In this document: piece by piece, positions 49,435 through 59,104 of the stretch
Layout: each line of letters starts with the position of its first letter
Position numbering within the stretch: position 1 is the stretch's first letter
DNA from: an uncultured Oscillibacter sp.
GTDB lineage: Bacteria > Bacillota > Clostridia > Oscillospirales > Oscillospiraceae
Assembly (NCBI GenBank): GCA_910576865.1
Contig: CAJTKE010000001.1
Location: forward strand, 1 to 64,000
Length of the DNA: 64,000 bases
Reading direction: 5' to 3'
Made by a program: the position numbers and the translations under genes
Notes under the pieces: generated by a model
Database searches by the model: none
What the model saw: only the letters and a program-made list of their open reading frames with translations
What the model was told of the DNA's origin: nothing

Positions 49435-50430
49435 CTAGGGGACCTCTGTCCCGGAGAGCTTGCCGGTACACCGAAGGTAGAGCTTCCACGCCAATTTGTA
49501 CCAGAACAACCCGGGCAGCAGGCAGAGCGCCGCCGCCCGGTAATCAAAGGTGAAATAACCGCAGGAAAAGATGAAGCGCACCTCCCCCAGGAGCTCCCGC
49601 CGGAGGCACTTCGCCTCCTCATAATAGGCCGGGTCCATGACCGCCTGATTCAGAAGGTCGAAAACGGCCCATAAATAATAGGTCTTTGCGGCATTTTCGA
49701 TCTGAGGATAGCGCTCCCTGATGATGTCCCATAGACGCCTCACATTTCGGATTCCGGCCATGTAGTCCGGCGTGATCCGGCTGTGGGTGATGCTTCCCCG
49801 CCGCCTGAGATAGAAATAGCCCGCATAGGAAGTACAGACAATCCTCCCGCAGTTCTCAATAATTTGGTCAATCACCCGCGCGTCCTCGAAAATTTCCCCC
49901 ACAGGGTAACGGACAGACCGGAACGCGCTCCTGTGATACAGCTTGCCCCATGGGGCGACAGACAGGCCGTTCTCGCTGATGAATACGCGCCGGTACGCCT
50001 CCGCCTTTGACACCAGCTCCGCTGTCTGAGGCCGGGGCCGGGTTTTCCCTGCCTCGCGACTCTCCAAAACAGTGACGCCGCAGCTTATCACCAAGTCCGC
50101 CTGATAGTCCTCCATACAGCGGTACAGCGTCTCCAGATAATCCGGAGCCACCCGGTCATCGGAGTCAATAAACGCAATCCGCTCGCTGACGCTCTCCTCC
50201 AGACCCCGGTTCCGGGCGGCGGACACGCCCTGGTGCTCCATGCGGAGGACCTGAACCCTGCCGTCCTTTGCGGCATACTCGCCGCATATGGCCCCGCTGC
50301 CGTCCGTGGACCCGTCGTCCACCAGGATCAGCTGAAAATCCCGGAAGGTCTGGGCCAGGATGCTGTCGAGACACTTCCGCAGATACCGCTCCACGTTGTA
50401 CACGGGGACGATCACGTCGATCTCCGCCAT
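49435..50430 (-). CDS. Glycosyltransferase family 2
   Basis: Predicted 331-residue GT-A transferase. The nucleotide-sugar site is in VIVPVYNVERYLRKCLDSIL and LVDDGSTDGSG, and the metal motif in IAFIDSDDR. A hydrophobic C-terminal segment may touch the membrane. It adds a sugar in the exopolysaccharide pathway; donor and acceptor are unknown. The first 90 residues are very similar to the transferase at 51659, so the pair arose by duplication on either side of a GT4 gene. The start at 50430 has AAGGAG. It is last in the large minus-strand cluster. Confidence 0.92.
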   Translation of the reverse strand: MAEIDVIVPVYNVERYLRKCLDSILAQTFRDFQLILVDDGSTDGSGAICGEYAAKDGRVQVLRMEHQGVSAARNRGLEESVSERIAFIDSDDRVAPDYLETLYRCMEDYQADLVISCGVTVLESREAGKTRPRPQTAELVSKAEAYRRVFISENGLSVAPWGKLYHRSAFRSVRYPVGEIFEDARVIDQIIENCGRIVCTSYAGYFYLRRRGSITHSRITPDYMAGIRNVRRLWDIIRERYPQIENAAKTYYLWAVFDLLNQAVMDPAYYEEAKCLRRELLGEVRFIFSCGYFTFDYRAAALCLLPGLFWYKLAWKLYLRCTGKLSGTEVP

Positions 50431-50447
50431 GGGGTTCTCCTTCTTCC

Positions 50448-51662
50448 TTATCCGCCGTCCTCCAGCAGCTCGTAAAACAGCCGCTCCTGGCCCGACGGCG
50501 TCTTCTTCTCCGCCGCCCGGCGGCCCAGCTCCGCCCGGCGGGGGGCGTCGTCCAGCAGCGCCGCCACGGTGTCCGCCACCGCCTCCGGCGTCAGCGCGCA
50601 GGAGACGCCATACCTGCCGCCCTCCACCTGCTCCCGGCTGCCGCAGTAATCCGACACCACCACGGGACAGCCCAAGGTCTGGGCCTCCCAAACGGCGATG
50701 CCCTGGCCCTCGAACCGGACGGCGTGGACGTACAGGTCCGCCTGGGCGAAATAGGGGTAGGGATTGTCCACGGCCCCCAGCAGGACAAAGTCCTCCCGGA
50801 GGCCCAGGGAGGCGATCTGCCGCTCCAGGCTCTTCCTCTGGTCCCCGTCCCCCAGCACGTACCACCGGGCGCGGTATCCGGCGTCCTTCAGCCGCCTCAT
50901 GGCCTGAATGGCGATGTCGTAGCCCTTCTGATACGTCAGTCTGCCCACGGTCAGGATCCGCAGGCCGTCATAGCCGTCCGTGAAGCCTCCCGGCTCCTTC
51001 GCCCGCTCCCGGATCTCCTCCTGATCGACGATGTTGGGGAAGACCGCCGTCTTGTCCCGGTACTCCGGGTAGACCGACGTGAACTTCTCCGCCGCGTCCG
51101 GGGAGACCGCGAAAATCCGGTCGAAGCATTTCCAGCAGTCCCGGTCCAGCTCCCGGGTGTAGCCCGCCCGCTGGTAGTCGATGTGGATGAACGCGACCTT
51201 CTTTCCGGCCCGCGCGTGGTCCGCCACATAGTAGGCGCTGCCGCCCTCGATCCAGGCCACAGCCAGATCGTATTCCTCCGAAAAGCGCAGGCCTCCCTCG
51301 GCCACCGCCCGCCAGAGCAGCTTGTCCGGCTGAAACCGCCCCCGCCGCAGCATGGCGGGGAGGCCCGACAGCGTGTATCCGATTTTTCGCCAGAAGCCGC
51401 CGTTTCGGAAAAAGGCGGCGAGAACGCTTCCCGTCAGCGCCGCCCGGCCCCGCCCGGAGAGGACAGACCTTTTGCTGAACCTGGGGTTCAGCAGCCGGAC
51501 GTCCGGCGGAAGCCGCTCGATCAGCTCCCCCTGCCCCAGAAGGACGTACAGGGAGATGTCGCAGCGCTCCCGGTCCAGCTTCCGGAGAAGGCCCAGCAGG
51601 GCGGTCTCCGCCCCGGCGCGGCCCATGGTGTTGATGACAAACAGGACCTTTTTCTTCCTCAT
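50448..51662 (-). CDS. Glycosyltransferase family 4
   Basis: Predicted 404-residue GT-B transferase. The N-terminal VLFVINTMGRAGAETALLGL holds the acceptor-side glycine loop. The C-terminal donor domain has LTVGRLTYQKGYDIAIQAM and the Glu-x7-Glu region EGQGIAVWEAQTLGCPVV. The start at 51662 overlaps the end of the upstream GT2 gene by 4 bp (ATGA), so the two are coupled. It lies between two paralogous GT2 genes, and the three may assemble one oligosaccharide. Confidence 0.92.
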   Translation of the reverse strand: MRKKKVLFVINTMGRAGAETALLGLLRKLDRERCDISLYVLLGQGELIERLPPDVRLLNPRFSKRSVLSGRGRAALTGSVLAAFFRNGGFWRKIGYTLSGLPAMLRRGRFQPDKLLWRAVAEGGLRFSEEYDLAVAWIEGGSAYYVADHARAGKKVAFIHIDYQRAGYTRELDRDCWKCFDRIFAVSPDAAEKFTSVYPEYRDKTAVFPNIVDQEEIRERAKEPGGFTDGYDGLRILTVGRLTYQKGYDIAIQAMRRLKDAGYRARWYVLGDGDQRKSLERQIASLGLREDFVLLGAVDNPYPYFAQADLYVHAVRFEGQGIAVWEAQTLGCPVVVSDYCGSREQVEGGRYGVSCALTPEAVADTVAALLDDAPRRAELGRRAAEKKTPSGQERLFYELLEDGG

Positions 51663-52627
51663 CCCGCCGCCCCCGCGTAAAGCCGCCACGCCGCCCGGTA
51701 GAATCGGACCCCCAACAAAAGGCACAGGGTCCCCGCCCTGTGGAGCGGAGGGGAGGTCCCGTCAAAAAGAAGGTATCTCCAGTTCCGGAGAATGACGCGC
51801 CTCAGCCGTCCGCACTCCTCCCGGAGCTCCGGGTCCCCGCCCATCCGCTCAATCAGATAGAAGCAGCTTTTGAAATACTTCCGCTTCGCAAGACTCTCCA
51901 GGTCCGGATACCGGTCTTTGATAAACGACCAAAGGGCCTTGTCATTCTCCAAAAGGACGAGATGCTTCCTATCGGCGGCGCGGTGGGTGATGCTCCCCGG
52001 CCGCTGCATGTAATAATAACCGGCGTAGGGCGTACACGCAATGCGGGAGGCCCGCTCCACCAGCGAGTGGATGATCTTCAGCTCCTCGTAGATTTCTCCC
52101 TCCGGAAACCGAATCCCCTGAAACAGCTCCCGGCGGTACAGCTTTCCCCAGGCGAACAGCAGGGGCCGCTTCCCGCCCAGCATGTACCGCCACGCCTCCT
52201 CCCGGCTGACCGCCCGGTGGTCCGGTTCCTCCTCCGGAGGAGGCGGGCCCTCTTTCCCCTCCATCACCACCGTCATGCCGCTGAGGACCAGATCCGCGTC
52301 CCGGGCCTCCGCGATCCGCCAGAGGCGCTCCAGATACCGCTCCTCCACATGGTCGTCGGAGTCGACAAAGCTGATATATTCGCTGCCGGCGGCCTCCAGG
52401 CCCCGGTTCCGGGCGGCAGAGGGGCCCCGGTTCTCCTGGCGGAGCACCCGGACCCTGCCGTCCTTCGCGGCGTACTCGCCGCAGATTCGCCCGCTGCCGT
52501 CGGTGGAGCCGTCGTCGATCAGAAACAGGGTGAAGTCCCGAAAGGTCTGCCCCAGGAGGCTGTCCACGCACCGGCGCAGCCAGGGCTCCATGTTGTGCAC
52601 AGGGACGATCACGTCAATTTTCGACAT
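51659..52627 (-). CDS. Glycosyltransferase family 2
   Basis: Predicted 322-residue GT-A transferase and paralogue of the one at 49435. VIVPVHNMEPWLRRCVDSLL, FLIDDGSTDGSGRICGEYAA and ISFVDSDDH are the nucleotide and metal sites. The C-terminal part has the conserved YYYMQRPGSITHR segment shared with its paralogue (YFYLRRRGSITHS). It lies 27 bp after the GH114-type gene and is coupled to the GT4 gene by a 4-bp overlap. Confidence 0.92.
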   Translation of the reverse strand: MSKIDVIVPVHNMEPWLRRCVDSLLGQTFRDFTLFLIDDGSTDGSGRICGEYAAKDGRVRVLRQENRGPSAARNRGLEAAGSEYISFVDSDDHVEERYLERLWRIAEARDADLVLSGMTVVMEGKEGPPPPEEEPDHRAVSREEAWRYMLGGKRPLLFAWGKLYRRELFQGIRFPEGEIYEELKIIHSLVERASRIACTPYAGYYYMQRPGSITHRAADRKHLVLLENDKALWSFIKDRYPDLESLAKRKYFKSCFYLIERMGGDPELREECGRLRRVILRNWRYLLFDGTSPPLHRAGTLCLLLGVRFYRAAWRLYAGAAG

Positions 52628-52654
52628 ACGCTCCTCCTCCGCGGCGGAAGGCCC

Positions 52655-54382
52655 TCAGCCCAGCGGCACACCCTCCAGGACGACCGTGTTCTTCTCCTCG
52701 TTTTCGACATGGGAGCGGTCCTTCGCCCGGATGATGAAGTAATACGTCTCTCCCGGGTCCAGGCCCTCCACCGCCGCCTGATAGGGGTAGGATTCCGGCG
52801 GGGCCTGATAGCCGTAGCCCTCCCCGGCCTCCGGGACCAGCTCCAGGCTCTCCGCCGCCGTCAGGTCCGGGTCCCTCGCGAAGTCGAAGGGGGTCTTCTG
52901 GTAGTACAGCGTGTAGTCCACGCCGTTCTTGTCCGTCGCCACATCCCAGCGGACGATCACGCCGCCTTCCATCGGCTCCGCCTCTCCGATGCCCACGCGG
53001 GGCGTGGGCGCCTCGTAGGGATACACGCCGGAGAGATTGTGTACGCTGGTCCAGACGGGGGGATCACTGTCCCGCTGGTCCTCGTGCTCCAGGACGAAAT
53101 GGTTCGGCAGGGCCAGATATTTATCCGTGATGTAGTGGGAAAAGCCCGCACTCTCCGCCTGCCGTATGTCCTCCAGGAGGATGTCCAGCCCCACATTTGA
53201 TCTTCCCAGAAGGGTGTTCCGGAGCTGGTACTCCTCAGGGCCCTCCGCGTAGCCCAGGGACAGGACCTGGAATCCGTCGGGGCGGTTCGCCTCCGCGATG
53301 ATTTTGGGTCCGTGCATGTACTGGTTGTCGGAGAAAAAGGTCTCATAATAGAGCACATCGGAATTGGAGTCCAGCATGTAGCTCTCATACATGAGGAAGT
53401 CCACGTACTCCCGAGGTGCGTAGTCAAACTGGGGGAAGCTGTAGTTATAGAAGAACAGACCCCGGTTCTGGAGGAGGTATTTGTCGGGATACTCCTCTTT
53501 CAGGCGCTTCATAAATTGGGCTGCGCCGGGGGCGGTCCACTCGAACCGGGTCCGGTTCGGGTCCTCGTCGCTGGTGAAGCGATTGGGCGCGCAGGTGTCG
53601 ATGGTGTCCAGGAACAGCCCGTCGCAGCCCAGGCCCCGGCCATAGTCGTCCGTCAGAATCTCCCGGATTCCGGGAACTCCGTCCACGCCGTCCAGCGTCA
53701 TGCCGTTCAGCGCGTCGAACCAAGCCGGGTCGCCTATATTGGTATAGGCGCACCGGAAGGACGGGTTGAAGTCCGGAAATCCGTTGAGGTCGTTGTCATC
53801 CAGATAGTAGGAGGCGAAGCCCGTGCCGGCGGGAGACGGGTCACCCATGGGGTCGATTCCCCCCAGCTCATCCTCCCCCATGGCTCTCGGATCGACCCGG
53901 GGGCCCGTGCCGTCTCCCATGAACCGCGCGTCCTTCAGCATCTCCTCCGCCGTCATCTCATTCGTTCTCAAGTCCTCGCCGATGGACAGGTAGCCCAGGA
54001 CCACCGTCCCGCCCTGCCGGATCGCCTGAACCTGCTCCCGGGTGACGTCCCCGTTCTTCGGGTGCAGGATGACCACGTCATACTGCTTCGCCTCCTCGAT
54101 CACGGCGTCGGTCACTTCTTTGTAATAGATCATGTATGAGGGCCGGGCACTGTTTTTCAGATCCCGCTTCCGGGGCTGCTCCGGGGAGTCTCCCTCGCTC
54201 TCCGCCAGCGTCTCCCCGCTCTCCGCAGCGGGGGGACGCGCCGCGGCCGCCCGCCTCTGAGAAATATCCTTCGACACCCGGAAGCCGACGCCCAGGAAGA
54301 GCACCGCAAAAATCAAGATCCGGGCTGTCTTGAGAAGCTCCGCCCAATCGAATTTCCTTTTTTGCTGTCTGTTGTCTTCCAT
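52655..54382 (-). CDS. GH114-type endo-alpha-1,4-polygalactosaminidase-like surface protein (PelA-like)
   Basis: Predicted 575-residue membrane-anchored glycosidase. One transmembrane segment (~20-36) is followed by a Ser/Glu-rich linker. The TIM-barrel GH114/TM1410-type domain runs ~80-440: VILHPKNGDVTREQVQAIRQ, VVLGYLSIGEDLR, and LGCDGLFLDTIDTCAPNRF with the acidic catalytic candidates. A C-terminal fibronectin-III-like domain (~470-575) ends PGETYYFIIRAKDRSHVENE. In Pel systems the PelA hydrolase domain cuts galactosamine-rich polymer. A role in trimming or releasing the polysaccharide made by this cluster fits, but no deacetylase domain is fused here. Confidence 0.85.
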   Translation of the reverse strand: MEDNRQQKRKFDWAELLKTARILIFAVLFLGVGFRVSKDISQRRAAAARPPAAESGETLAESEGDSPEQPRKRDLKNSARPSYMIYYKEVTDAVIEEAKQYDVVILHPKNGDVTREQVQAIRQGGTVVLGYLSIGEDLRTNEMTAEEMLKDARFMGDGTGPRVDPRAMGEDELGGIDPMGDPSPAGTGFASYYLDDNDLNGFPDFNPSFRCAYTNIGDPAWFDALNGMTLDGVDGVPGIREILTDDYGRGLGCDGLFLDTIDTCAPNRFTSDEDPNRTRFEWTAPGAAQFMKRLKEEYPDKYLLQNRGLFFYNYSFPQFDYAPREYVDFLMYESYMLDSNSDVLYYETFFSDNQYMHGPKIIAEANRPDGFQVLSLGYAEGPEEYQLRNTLLGRSNVGLDILLEDIRQAESAGFSHYITDKYLALPNHFVLEHEDQRDSDPPVWTSVHNLSGVYPYEAPTPRVGIGEAEPMEGGVIVRWDVATDKNGVDYTLYYQKTPFDFARDPDLTAAESLELVPEAGEGYGYQAPPESYPYQAAVEGLDPGETYYFIIRAKDRSHVENEEKNTVVLEGVPLG

Positions 54383-54386
54383 TCCG

Positions 54387-56663
54387 TCATCCTCTCATTA
54401 TGGCCAGATCCAGGGGTGCCTCGGGGTTCTGGTGGATCACATAGCAGATAAAGTCCTCATCCTCGTAGTAGACGTTTGAATCCGTCGGATAGACTCTCAT
54501 GAACTCCTGATACCAGTACCAAGCCTTTGAGCAGAGCATCTCCCGAGTCGGCAGTTGAAAATAACTGCCGTAATAATCCCGCTTGAGCTCGTCGAAATCA
54601 ACGGTCTGCTCCGCCGCGTTCTTTGAAATCCGTCCCTTAATCACGTCCGGATAGTACCGGTCCTTGGAAACATCCCTGCATTCGGTGGATTTCCTGCCCA
54701 GCCAAGCCGGGCCGGTAAAATACCACGCCATGCCCGGCATGATGGGCTGCTTTTCCACGTACAAAAACAGGTATTCCTCCGAAATGGAGTACGGCCTGCT
54801 TCCCTCCACGGCATCCACAAAGTCCAGAAGCTGCACGCAGCTTCCGCTGTCCTCCACTTGGGGCCACTCATCGCCCATGGAAATCACGGCGTAGGAGCCC
54901 GGCTCGAACTGCCTTGTGATCTCCGCCGTCACGCGGACCACCGACTCATGTCGCTTCGGCATCCAAAATACATATTCGTGGAAATCCACCAGATAAGAGA
55001 AGCAGTAGATGCCCGCGCAGATGAGCACCGCCGCCCGGCGCACGGCTCTCTCATGCCGCCCGGAGGCCGCCAGGGACAGGGGGATATCCACAAAGACCCA
55101 CGGAACGGCGTACACCCAGGCCCGCAGGATGGCGAAAATCCGGTCCACCGAGATGAATTCCGGCAGACCCATGAACCGCGACGCATACAGGAAGACCATC
55201 AGCACGGAAGCGGCGGCAATCAGCAGGTAACCGGCGGACTGGTCCCACGACAGTTCCGGAAAGCTCCGTTTTCCTTTCCGGGCGGAGTTACCGTAAATCC
55301 ACACGATCCCCAGGCACACCGGAATCAGCAGAGTAAGCGCCAAAACCAACGCGCCGATCCCGCCGAAAATGGCCCCATATCCCATAGCGTAAAACCCACC
55401 CGGAAGGGCTGTTTTCCCGGGAGAGGCCACAGCAGCCTGTTTGGCAATGATTTCCGCCGCCCCGCCGCCGGTCCCGGCATAGGTCCGCATCCCCCATCCC
55501 AGAGAGCCCTCCAATCGTCTCCCCAGCGCGTAGGCGGTCAGCATAGGCAGAGTGCCGGCCACAGCGCCGTCCCAGATGGAGCAGAACAGAGACGGGAACC
55601 TCCTGGCGGACACGAATTTCTTGAAATGGAGCAGCGACACCAGCAGGCAGGGCAGAAAGGCCAGCACCGTGATATAGAAATGAGTCGCAAGAGACCCGCC
55701 CACACCCATGGACAGCAGCAGCAGGTTCTCGTCCCGAAACCAATGCTTGGCGTCCCCGTCGTAACGCTTTTCCCGGAAAAACCGGATCAGGACAAGGGGA
55801 CACAGGAAGGCCAGATGCAGGCCGAACTCCTGGGGGAGCGTCCAAGCCAAGCGGGTCATGGATGCCAGCGCCATCTCGTGGGCCTTTCCCACGATGCAGC
55901 CGTTAAAGGTCAAAAACAGCGTCAGGACAAACAGGGGCGTGTAGCGGCAGAGGAACAGCTCCTTCAAGAGGCAGTAAAGCGCCAGCAGGAACGCCACGGT
56001 GTGGATCCCGCCGAGATACAAAACGCAGCTGTACATCTTCACGCCGAACAGGACGTTCAGCCCGTAGATGAAGCAGTGCAGGCCATAGGGATAGACGCCG
56101 TTGTAGAAAATTCCGCCCTCCCACCGCATCTGGAACAGCCACTGAGTGTGCGTATAGGCGTCGTAGCAGCCGTAGGCGGGATTCCGCAGGGCGGGCCAGG
56201 AGAAGAACAACACCCCGAAAAACAGCAGCACCGTCAGGATTCCATATTCCACCCGACGGCCCCGGTAATCCCGCCAGAACAGGTCCCATCTCCTCCGGGC
56301 CCTGTCCCCCAGGCGGGCCAGATACATCTTCCACCCCTGGCGCCAGGGCGGCAGGCGCCGCCTGGGCTTTCCCTGAGCGGACATCTCCAGCTCCCGCCGG
56401 AGCAGCGGCAGGCCCACGGAAACCAGGAGGGCCCCGTAAAACAGCGCCCGCACCAGCCAGGGCTTCAGAATGTGCAGCAGACCCAGGCCCAGCACCACTC
56501 CGTTGTACAGCACCAGCGGCACCGTGGCGCAGAACAGGAACCGGAACGTCAGCCCCTTCCCCCGCAGGAAGCCGCGGAACATGACGCTGGGCCAGACATA
56601 CAGCAGCACCGCGTAGGCGGCCGCCACCTTTCCATATTCCACGTACCAATACAGGTTGCTCAT
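54387..56663 (-). CDS. Large polytopic membrane protein of the polysaccharide cluster
   Basis: Predicted 758-residue membrane protein with about 13-15 hydrophobic segments and a C-terminal extracytoplasmic domain (~600-758). Aromatic-rich loops such as AYGCYDAYTHTQWLFQMRWE and FYNGVYPYGLHCFIYG resemble membrane glycosyltransferases of the GT-C type, with a DxYTH-like acidic loop after the first helices. GT-C function is inference from topology. The start at 56663 has GGGGAGG. It overlaps the upstream gene by 4 bp and is 4 bp from the GH114 gene, so it belongs to the core operon. Confidence 0.75.
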   Translation of the reverse strand: MSNLYWYVEYGKVAAAYAVLLYVWPSVMFRGFLRGKGLTFRFLFCATVPLVLYNGVVLGLGLLHILKPWLVRALFYGALLVSVGLPLLRRELEMSAQGKPRRRLPPWRQGWKMYLARLGDRARRRWDLFWRDYRGRRVEYGILTVLLFFGVLFFSWPALRNPAYGCYDAYTHTQWLFQMRWEGGIFYNGVYPYGLHCFIYGLNVLFGVKMYSCVLYLGGIHTVAFLLALYCLLKELFLCRYTPLFVLTLFLTFNGCIVGKAHEMALASMTRLAWTLPQEFGLHLAFLCPLVLIRFFREKRYDGDAKHWFRDENLLLLSMGVGGSLATHFYITVLAFLPCLLVSLLHFKKFVSARRFPSLFCSIWDGAVAGTLPMLTAYALGRRLEGSLGWGMRTYAGTGGGAAEIIAKQAAVASPGKTALPGGFYAMGYGAIFGGIGALVLALTLLIPVCLGIVWIYGNSARKGKRSFPELSWDQSAGYLLIAAASVLMVFLYASRFMGLPEFISVDRIFAILRAWVYAVPWVFVDIPLSLAASGRHERAVRRAAVLICAGIYCFSYLVDFHEYVFWMPKRHESVVRVTAEITRQFEPGSYAVISMGDEWPQVEDSGSCVQLLDFVDAVEGSRPYSISEEYLFLYVEKQPIMPGMAWYFTGPAWLGRKSTECRDVSKDRYYPDVIKGRISKNAAEQTVDFDELKRDYYGSYFQLPTREMLCSKAWYWYQEFMRVYPTDSNVYYEDEDFICYVIHQNPEAPLDLAIMRG

Positions 56664-57991
56664 TCCGGTTCCTCCCCTGTGTGCAGCATGGTCCCCAGAA
56701 GGACCATGGGTCCCTCCCGTCCGCTCTCTTCCGTCTGATTGGCAAACAGGATGGCCCTGCCGTCCCATTTCCGCCGGAGGCTCAGGTACAGCGCTCCCGC
56801 CCCGGGCGGGACCCGGGTCCGGCACACGGTCCTGCTTCCCCGGAGCCAGCTCCTGGCGTCCCAGTCCGGCTCCCGGCGGGTCAGGGTTCCGTCCCCGCCT
56901 CGCAGCAGCAGCTCCGCCCGGGCCTCCTGGAGCAGATTCCCGAAGCCCGTGTTCTCAATCTCCACCGACAAAACCGGCCCGCCGCCCCCCTCGGACGGCC
57001 TCACCGACGCCTGCCGGATCAGGAAGCGGAAGCCCATATGGCCCCCGATATAGTCGTACAAACTGGCGCCGGCCCAGGGCCCGCCCCGCCACATCCGGCA
57101 GGGGGTCTCCCTCCACCGCTCCAGGGCCCGCGCGTCGTGCTGGCGGTTCAGATAGGACAGACCCAGCCCGCCCAGCAGCGCCGCGGTCTCCCTCCAGGAC
57201 GGGGTCCGACCGTCCTCCGGCGGCACGGTCTCCCCGCCGAAGGGCGCGAAGGCGCAGGCCTTTTTCATGAATTCCAGCTCATCCGCCCGGACCCAGGGCT
57301 CCTCCCAGGAGGCGGAGGCCCTGGCCTTCCAGCCATAGGTGCCCATGTCCGTCTCCGAGCCGCCCAGGGCGTCGTTGAAGAGGCACAGCCGCCGGGTGAA
57401 AAGCCCGTCCGGAAACTCCCCCGGCCCCGCCAGCATCCGCAGGAAGGCGGGACGCCGGACGGCCAGCCAGGTCCTCCGGTTTCCCCCGCTCCGGAACGCG
57501 GCCTCCAGCTCCCGGAGGCGCCCGGCGGACAGAAACCTGGACTGGTGCATCTCGCCCCAGCTCCCCACCAGCAGGCCCTGAAAGATCACGATCCGGTCCT
57601 CGAACTCCCGGAGGACCGGGGCCAGCTCCTCCATGTGCTCCCGCACCCGGCTGAACAGCTCCGGCTCCCGCTCCAGGCCCCTTCCCTCGAAGTCGTAGGC
57701 GATCCGGAGGATGACGTCCACGCCGCTCTCGTCAAAGAAGCGGAGGATGGCCCGGAGGTTGTCCAGCCGCCCGGGGCCCAGCGCCTCGTTCCGGCAGCAG
57801 CCGATGTCCACCCGCACCAGGGCCATGGCGTCCCTCTCCAGAAAGGTTCCCGCCGGGTCGAAGGGCGCGCCCAGGTCGTATGTGCAGATCTGATACCAGC
57901 CCTGCCCGGGATTCGGGAGGCGGCGGGCCGCCTCCGTGAACCGCGCCGGCTGAAACAGCCGGGAAGCCCGCCCCGTTCTCACGCCCCTCAT
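56660..57991 (-). CDS. DUF4874/DUF4832-type glycosidase-like protein
   Basis: Predicted 443-residue protein. The N-terminal part has RRLPNPGQGWYQICTYDLGA, typical of DUF4874, then a barrel-like domain (VRVDIGCCRNEAL; VDVILRIAYDFEGRG; IVIFQGLLVGSWGEMHQSRF with the acidic residues usual at a barrel end). The C-terminal beta part matches DUF4832 (SVEIENTGFGNLLQEARAEL). No clear signal peptide is seen with the start at 57991, so it may act in the cytosol or use another route. It overlaps both neighbours by 4 bp and is part of the polysaccharide operon. Function unknown. Confidence 0.72.
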   Translation of the reverse strand: MRGVRTGRASRLFQPARFTEAARRLPNPGQGWYQICTYDLGAPFDPAGTFLERDAMALVRVDIGCCRNEALGPGRLDNLRAILRFFDESGVDVILRIAYDFEGRGLEREPELFSRVREHMEELAPVLREFEDRIVIFQGLLVGSWGEMHQSRFLSAGRLRELEAAFRSGGNRRTWLAVRRPAFLRMLAGPGEFPDGLFTRRLCLFNDALGGSETDMGTYGWKARASASWEEPWVRADELEFMKKACAFAPFGGETVPPEDGRTPSWRETAALLGGLGLSYLNRQHDARALERWRETPCRMWRGGPWAGASLYDYIGGHMGFRFLIRQASVRPSEGGGGPVLSVEIENTGFGNLLQEARAELLLRGGDGTLTRREPDWDARSWLRGSRTVCRTRVPPGAGALYLSLRRKWDGRAILFANQTEESGREGPMVLLGTMLHTGEEPE

Positions 57992-59061
57992 CCCTTCCTC
58001 AGCAGCTTTCCCCGGATGTACACGGCGGGCAGGGAAACGGCCATGCGGAGCACGTACTCCACCGGCTCCAGCCCGTCGTGCATGCTCTTCCCGGAGGCCC
58101 TGGCGTACATCACCGCCGGAATCTCCCTGATATGGTACCCGGAGAGGAGCATCTGCATGATGACATTCGCGTCGGGGCACGCACCGTCGAAGAAATCATA
58201 CCGGGCGTAGGCCTGGACGGCCCGCCGGCTCAGGCCCTGAAGCCCCGTGGTGGGATCCGTGATCCGCCGCCCCGTGGCCCACAGGATGAGCCTCCGGAAC
58301 AGCCGGATGCCCAGCATACGCGCCCAGGGCAGCGGGTAGGTCCCGCCCCCCGGCAAAAAGCGGGAACCCAGGACGATGTCCGGCCTCCGGCCGCTTTCGT
58401 CCGGCTCCCTCAGCGCCCGGTACAGCTCCGCCACGGCGCCCACGTCGTGCTGTCCGTCCGCGTCCATCTGGACCACGTAGGAGTATCCCTCCCCCAGGGC
58501 GTACCGATACCCCATCTGGAGGGCGGTCCCGTAGCCCTGGTTGTAAATGCCCCTGACGCAGAGGCAGCCCAGGGCCTCCGCCTCCCGCCGCGTGCCGTCC
58601 TCGGACCCGTCGTCCACCACGAGGATGTCGGCGTAGGACTCCACGTCCGCCTCCCGCAGGCCCCGGATCAGCTTTCCGATGTTCCCCTCCTCGTTATAGG
58701 CCGGGATCACCACCAGCAGCTCCTTCTCCCGGGGCCTCCCCTCCGGCCGCGGCAGGGAGGCCTGAATGGCCGTCTCCCGAGTCCGCCGCATCAGCTCCGT
58801 GAGCTCCACGCTGATGAAATACGCCGCCGCCAGCAGGCAGAGACTCCCCAGCAGCGCCAGGGCCAGCCCCCGGCCGCTCAGGTACAGGTGCAGGTTCACG
58901 GGGTGGATCAGGCACCCGGCCAGGATCATCAAAAGCGAAAACAGCCCCCAGACCAGACTGAGGGTCCCGTTCATCCTCCGTCTGGCCAGGGATACCGTGG
59001 AAAAGGCCAGCGTCCCCAGACCGCCCAGAACCAGGAACAGCTGCAGGATTTTTCCAGACAC
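57988..59061 (-). CDS. Membrane glycosyltransferase family 2 with DUF2304-like N-terminus
   Basis: Predicted 357-residue protein. Three hydrophobic segments (~5-25, ~35-52, ~62-88) form a DUF2304-like module, followed by a soluble dolichol-phosphate-mannose-synthase-like GT2 domain (~115-345). Its motifs are LLVVIPAYNEEGNIGKLIRG, ILVVDDGSEDGTRREAEALG and VVQMDADGQHD. This class charges undecaprenyl-phosphate with a sugar. It could therefore supply a lipid-linked sugar to the adjacent GT-C-like membrane protein; that link is inference. The gene lies 43 bp after pelG. Confidence 0.88.
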   Translation of the reverse strand: MSGKILQLFLVLGGLGTLAFSTVSLARRRMNGTLSLVWGLFSLLMILAGCLIHPVNLHLYLSGRGLALALLGSLCLLAAAYFISVELTELMRRTRETAIQASLPRPEGRPREKELLVVIPAYNEEGNIGKLIRGLREADVESYADILVVDDGSEDGTRREAEALGCLCVRGIYNQGYGTALQMGYRYALGEGYSYVVQMDADGQHDVGAVAELYRALREPDESGRRPDIVLGSRFLPGGGTYPLPWARMLGIRLFRRLILWATGRRITDPTTGLQGLSRRAVQAYARYDFFDGACPDANVIMQMLLSGYHIREIPAVMYARASGKSMHDGLEPVEYVLRMAVSLPAVYIRGKLLRKG

Positions 59062-59104
59062 CGTCCTTCACACCTCCCGTCCGTATGCGCTCAAGAGGAG
59101 CCGG

